64,000 nt of DNA from Rhizobium sp. P40RR-XXII. GTDB taxonomy: Bacteria; Pseudomonadota; Alphaproteobacteria; Rhizobiales; Rhizobiaceae. Under the pieces are notes generated by a model. That model was given only the letters and a program-made list of their open reading frames with translations. It had not been told where the DNA came from and searched no databases. Shown in pieces: positions 62,257 through 64,000 of this stretch. The translations under genes and the position numbers were made by a program. The stretch covers positions 53,850-117,849 of the forward strand of contig NZ_JABAII010000020.1 in NCBI RefSeq assembly GCF_012641405.1. Direction: 5' to 3'. Every line of letters begins with the position of its first letter. Within the stretch, counting starts at the first letter, position 1.

Positions 62257-62810
62257 ATAAGGTACACCATTGGAAACATTACGAGCCAAACGATGTCTAA
62301 GACGTGCCAAATGATGGTCGTCATGTACGTTCTCGGTCGATGGATACCGGGCGAGCAACAGGAGGATGAGTGACCCGAAAAGCAATGTGCAAGATGGAAG
62401 CCAGTCATTGCGGCGTACAGTGTGGAGCGCGCGTCGTCGGCGGACAGGGATACCTGCTCTAGCCGACACTCGTAGAGTTCAATGGCGACAAACGCGAGAC
62501 CGCCGACTGCCGCGGCTGCGAACGCCACCCGACGCTTTGCCAGCTTCTTCTGAGACGCCGCCGTCGCTGCGAACCAACCGCTTGTCAAAAGGATCGCTGT
62601 GTTCGTGATCGGAATCAGGCGATGACGTTCTTCCCTTTCAGCGGCCACTTCGTCGGGATGCAGCCATGAGACGATTGTGAATGCAATAAGAAGCGCGCCA
62701 AATGACCCAAGTTCGCTCCAGCATAAGATCCAGGCCAAGAGATCGCCGCCATCGGCGGATGAGGGTTTCGGCTCGCCTTCGTTCAAAGTTGTGGATGTCG
62801 TGAGCCACAT
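62253..62810 (-). CDS. norE: NorE-like cytochrome oxidase subunit III-type protein
   Basis: A 185-residue membrane protein of the haem-copper oxidase subunit III family. The start is an ATG at 62810 (a TTG at 62849 is also possible). Family segments are LLAWILCWSELGSFGALLIA, NTAILLTSGWFAATAASQ and TTIIWHVLDIVWLVMFPMVY. Between GFHLAHCF and TYMTTIIW about 20 residues look wrong (SGHSSSCCSPGIHRPR). The alternative frame over the same bases reads LLFGSLILLLLARYPST, the expected helix, so two compensating frameshifts have scrambled one helix. This suggests that norE is damaged. It overlaps norF by 4 bases. Nitric oxide reductase itself is absent. Confidence 0.65.
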   Translation of the reverse strand: MWLTTSTTLNEGEPKPSSADGGDLLAWILCWSELGSFGALLIAFTIVSWLHPDEVAAEREERHRLIPITNTAILLTSGWFAATAASQKKLAKRRVAFAAAAVGGLAFVAIELYECRLEQVSLSADDARSTLYAAMTGFHLAHCFSGHSSSCCSPGIHRPRTYMTTIIWHVLDIVWLVMFPMVYLI

Positions 62811-62932
62811 TTGCCGCAACAGCCTGAAGCCATCTTTGCGGAAAGGCAAACGCCGGTCGGATAACGGACGGAGAGAGGATTTCGTCGTCTAGCCGTCGCG
62901 AGCCCTTTCCATGCCTGTTTTCCGACGGCGAG

Positions 62933-63421
62933 CTAAGCTGCTTCACCTGTGGCTTTTGACGGCACAGCGTACGCGTCCTTGCTGTCTAAAGCCTTTATCA
63001 AGCGGATGGCTTCGCGTTCCGCTTTGATGTGCTTGCGCGCCGAGCAGGAAAACGAGCGCAGGAGATATCGCGCGGCGTCCGACGACAGGCGGCAATCTCC
63101 CGTCTTCAGAGCCATAAGAACGTCGACGACCTCCTCGGCACCAACAAGGTCCGAAACCCATTCCAACCGCCGCTGTTTCTCGGTATCTCGTTGTTCCTTG
63201 TCGCTTATGATCAGGCATAAGTTGGTTAAAATGAGCTGTTCTTCAAGGCGCTGCGCGGAGTGAATAAGCGGAGGGAGTTCGTCCGTCATTGTGTTGCAGA
63301 GCCGTTCATCGAGATGACACGGAAGGAAGTCGGCGATCGCTTCAAGTATGTCGCACCACGACGTAAGCTGTTCGTAGCAGGACTCCAGCTCCGAAAATTT
63401 GTCGAAGGGGAGCACAGGCAT
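62933..63421 (-). CDS. Helical hypothetical protein upstream of norE
   Basis: A 162-residue, probably all-helical soluble protein I do not recognise. The helix pattern is reminiscent of a hemerythrin-type four-helix bundle (LESCYEQLTSWCDILEAIAD, RYLLRSFSCSARKHIKAERE), but most metal-ligand His are missing, so binding of an iron pair is doubtful. Cys residues are unusually frequent (7 or more). AGGAC is just before the ATG at 63421, which overlaps nothing. It is 3 bases from a small gene upstream and 122 bases from norE downstream, so one operon is likely. Confidence 0.6.
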   Translation of the reverse strand: MPVLPFDKFSELESCYEQLTSWCDILEAIADFLPCHLDERLCNTMTDELPPLIHSAQRLEEQLILTNLCLIISDKEQRDTEKQRRLEWVSDLVGAEEVVDVLMALKTGDCRLSSDAARYLLRSFSCSARKHIKAEREAIRLIKALDSKDAYAVPSKATGEAA

Positions 63422-63424
63422 GTC

Positions 63425-63580
63425 CTACTTCTGGAGAAAGAGGCTCGGGGCGGCAGCGGCGGCAGCGAGAATGGCAGATACCGTACCCATCCGTTGCAGG
63501 ACACCCATCCGATATAGGGTGATCGCAAAGACTATTATGACGGGCGTGGCAATCGATAGTCCGATTTGAGCTTCTGGCAT
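63425..63580 (-). CDS. Small membrane protein, 51 residues
   Basis: A 51-residue protein with two hydrophobic segments: IGLSIATPVIIVFAITLY (about 6-23) and TVSAILAAAAAAPSLFL (about 33-49), separated by the basic turn RMGVLQRMG. AAAGGAG lies 9 bases before the ATG, a strong site. It sits between the pseudoazurin remnant and the helical hypothetical gene, whose ATG follows only 3 bases after this stop, so the genes are co-transcribed and maybe coupled. It is too short for most gene-calling cut-offs. I cannot name the family; the position in a nitric-oxide-type cluster suggests a respiratory accessory role. Confidence 0.72.
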   Translation of the reverse strand: MPEAQIGLSIATPVIIVFAITLYRMGVLQRMGTVSAILAAAAAAPSLFLQK

Positions 63581-63601
63581 CTTCGATTTCTCCTTTACGC
63601 C

Positions 63602-63621
63602 ACCGGCGCAAAAGCGCCGGT
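63602..63621. repeat. Strong hairpin after pseudoazurin remnant
   Basis: ACCGGCGC-AAAA-GCGCCGGT, a perfect 8-base stem with a tetraloop, 16 bases after the pseudoazurin stop on the minus strand. No T-run follows, so it could be a processing or weak stop signal. Confidence 0.6.
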
Positions 63622-63636
63622 AACAGTTGGATTTCG

Positions 63637-63885
63637 TTACTGGGTGGCTTGTGCGAGATCGGCGTCCAGGCGCTTACGCATCATGTTCGGAACCTTTGCT
63701 GCCTTGATTGCCTCAAGGTTTGTAGGCTTCTCGCCGACCTGGATGAGGGCGACCATGCCCATGCCGGCGTGCGGCGTGCATTTCACGACATAGGCGCCAG
63801 GTACGTCGAACTTCGTCTGGAACTGTTCGCTCGGTTTCGACTTGAACTCCGGCGCGCCGTCCGGGATGAGCCCCTTGAGATCCCA
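63637..63885 (-). pseudogene. Pseudoazurin, N-terminus missing
   Basis: The last 80 or so residues of pseudoazurin, a periplasmic blue-copper electron carrier to nitrite reductase. The copper-site end is present: YVVKCTPHAGMGMVALIQVG contains the Cys, His and Met ligands. It runs through NLEAIKAAKVPNMMRKRLDA to the stop at 63637. Upstream of about 63885 the family sequence stops at DLKGLIPDG; an in-frame TGA (63886-63888) and unrelated DNA follow. The N-terminal 40 residues, the signal peptide and the first His ligand are lost. The break coincides with a new open frame from 63953, so insertion of a mobile element is likely. Confidence 0.8.
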
Positions 63886-63952
63886 TCAGGGGTGAGTAGC
63901 GGCCTGCACGGTGGCAGAGTGAGGTCGCTAGAAAACTCTCTGGAGGCCAACC

Positions 63953-64000
63953 ATGCCGATGACAGCAGATCAATCTCAAGCGCAGACCACTACTCTCGTC
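63953..64000 (+). CDS. Start of an unknown gene at the right edge
   Basis: A well-placed GGAGG precedes ATG at 63953, and 16 codons run to the edge (MPMTADQSQAQTTTLV). Too little remains to identify it. Position at the broken end of pseudoazurin suggests a transposase gene of an insertion sequence, perhaps of the IS110 type, but this is a guess. Confidence 0.4.
   Translation, partial: MPMTADQSQAQTTTLV

Noticed and set aside
1..64000. CRISPR arrays, rRNA, tRNA or plasmid origin
   Set aside because: No regularly spaced repeats, conserved RNA motifs, or repABC-type genes or iterons were seen.

Overview
The window looks like an accessory, probably plasmid-borne, segment of a Rhizobium-type alphaproteobacterium. 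The main evidence is an oxygen-sensing circuit: a hybrid FixL-like haem-PAS kinase (36745-38682), an adjacent OmpR-type regulator resembling FxkR (35758-36480), and a FixK-type Crp/Fnr regulator (31104-31850). A GTTACA-N4-GTTACA direct repeat precedes the fixK-like gene. No tRNA, rRNA or CRISPR array was seen.

At least 20 FixK/FNR-type palindromes (TTG[A/C]-N6-[T/G]CAA, many the exact TTGAT-N4-ATCAA form) lie in front of genes from 1.3 kb to about 60 kb. Most of the window therefore reads as one low-oxygen regulon. Intact members include seven universal stress proteins, two CBS-BON proteins, two triple-BON proteins, an Hsp20 chaperone, cytochrome bd (cydABX, with cydDC divergent), alcohol dehydrogenase, a PatZ-like acyl-CoA ligase/acetyltransferase, a stand-alone acetyltransferase and hemN. 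An accessory FtsH with a flippase-like partner, MacAB, SPW-repeat membrane proteins, a host-attachment (BaeRF-like) protein and an NRAMP-like transporter lie among them.

Layout: 0-6 kb holds the end of an RND pump followed by remnants of sulfide:quinone reductase, a DUF4010 membrane protein and a DegP-type protease, with intact stress proteins between them. 6.6-20 kb is a stress block (DUF3775, BON, CysQ-like, kinase fusion, FtsH, USPs, PatZ-like, Hsp20). 20-31 kb holds MacAB, the CBS-BON/SPW/host-attachment cluster, a USP and AdhP. 31-41 kb is the regulatory core (fixK, fxkR-like, hybrid fixL) with further CBS and USP genes and decayed ackA and CBS genes. 40.8-52.9 kb holds the NRAMP-like gene, an alcohol dehydrogenase with two nonsense codons, a phasin, cydDC/cydABX, a GMC oxidoreductase and a flavin-reductase-like protein. 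53-64 kb is a decaying denitrification and nitrate block: a HlyD/ABC-2 deletion scar, a second FixL-like kinase, narK remnant, DUF2249 remnant, hemN, norEF without norCBQD, and a pseudoazurin cut off by foreign DNA at the right end.

Together the intact genes fit microaerobic respiration (bd oxidase, anaerobic haem synthesis, fermentation) plus dormancy and proteostasis functions under FixL-FixK control. Roughly a dozen genes are broken by frameshifts, nonsense codons or deletions, and several still carry intact FixK boxes, so the island has been losing dissimilatory functions while keeping its stress functions.
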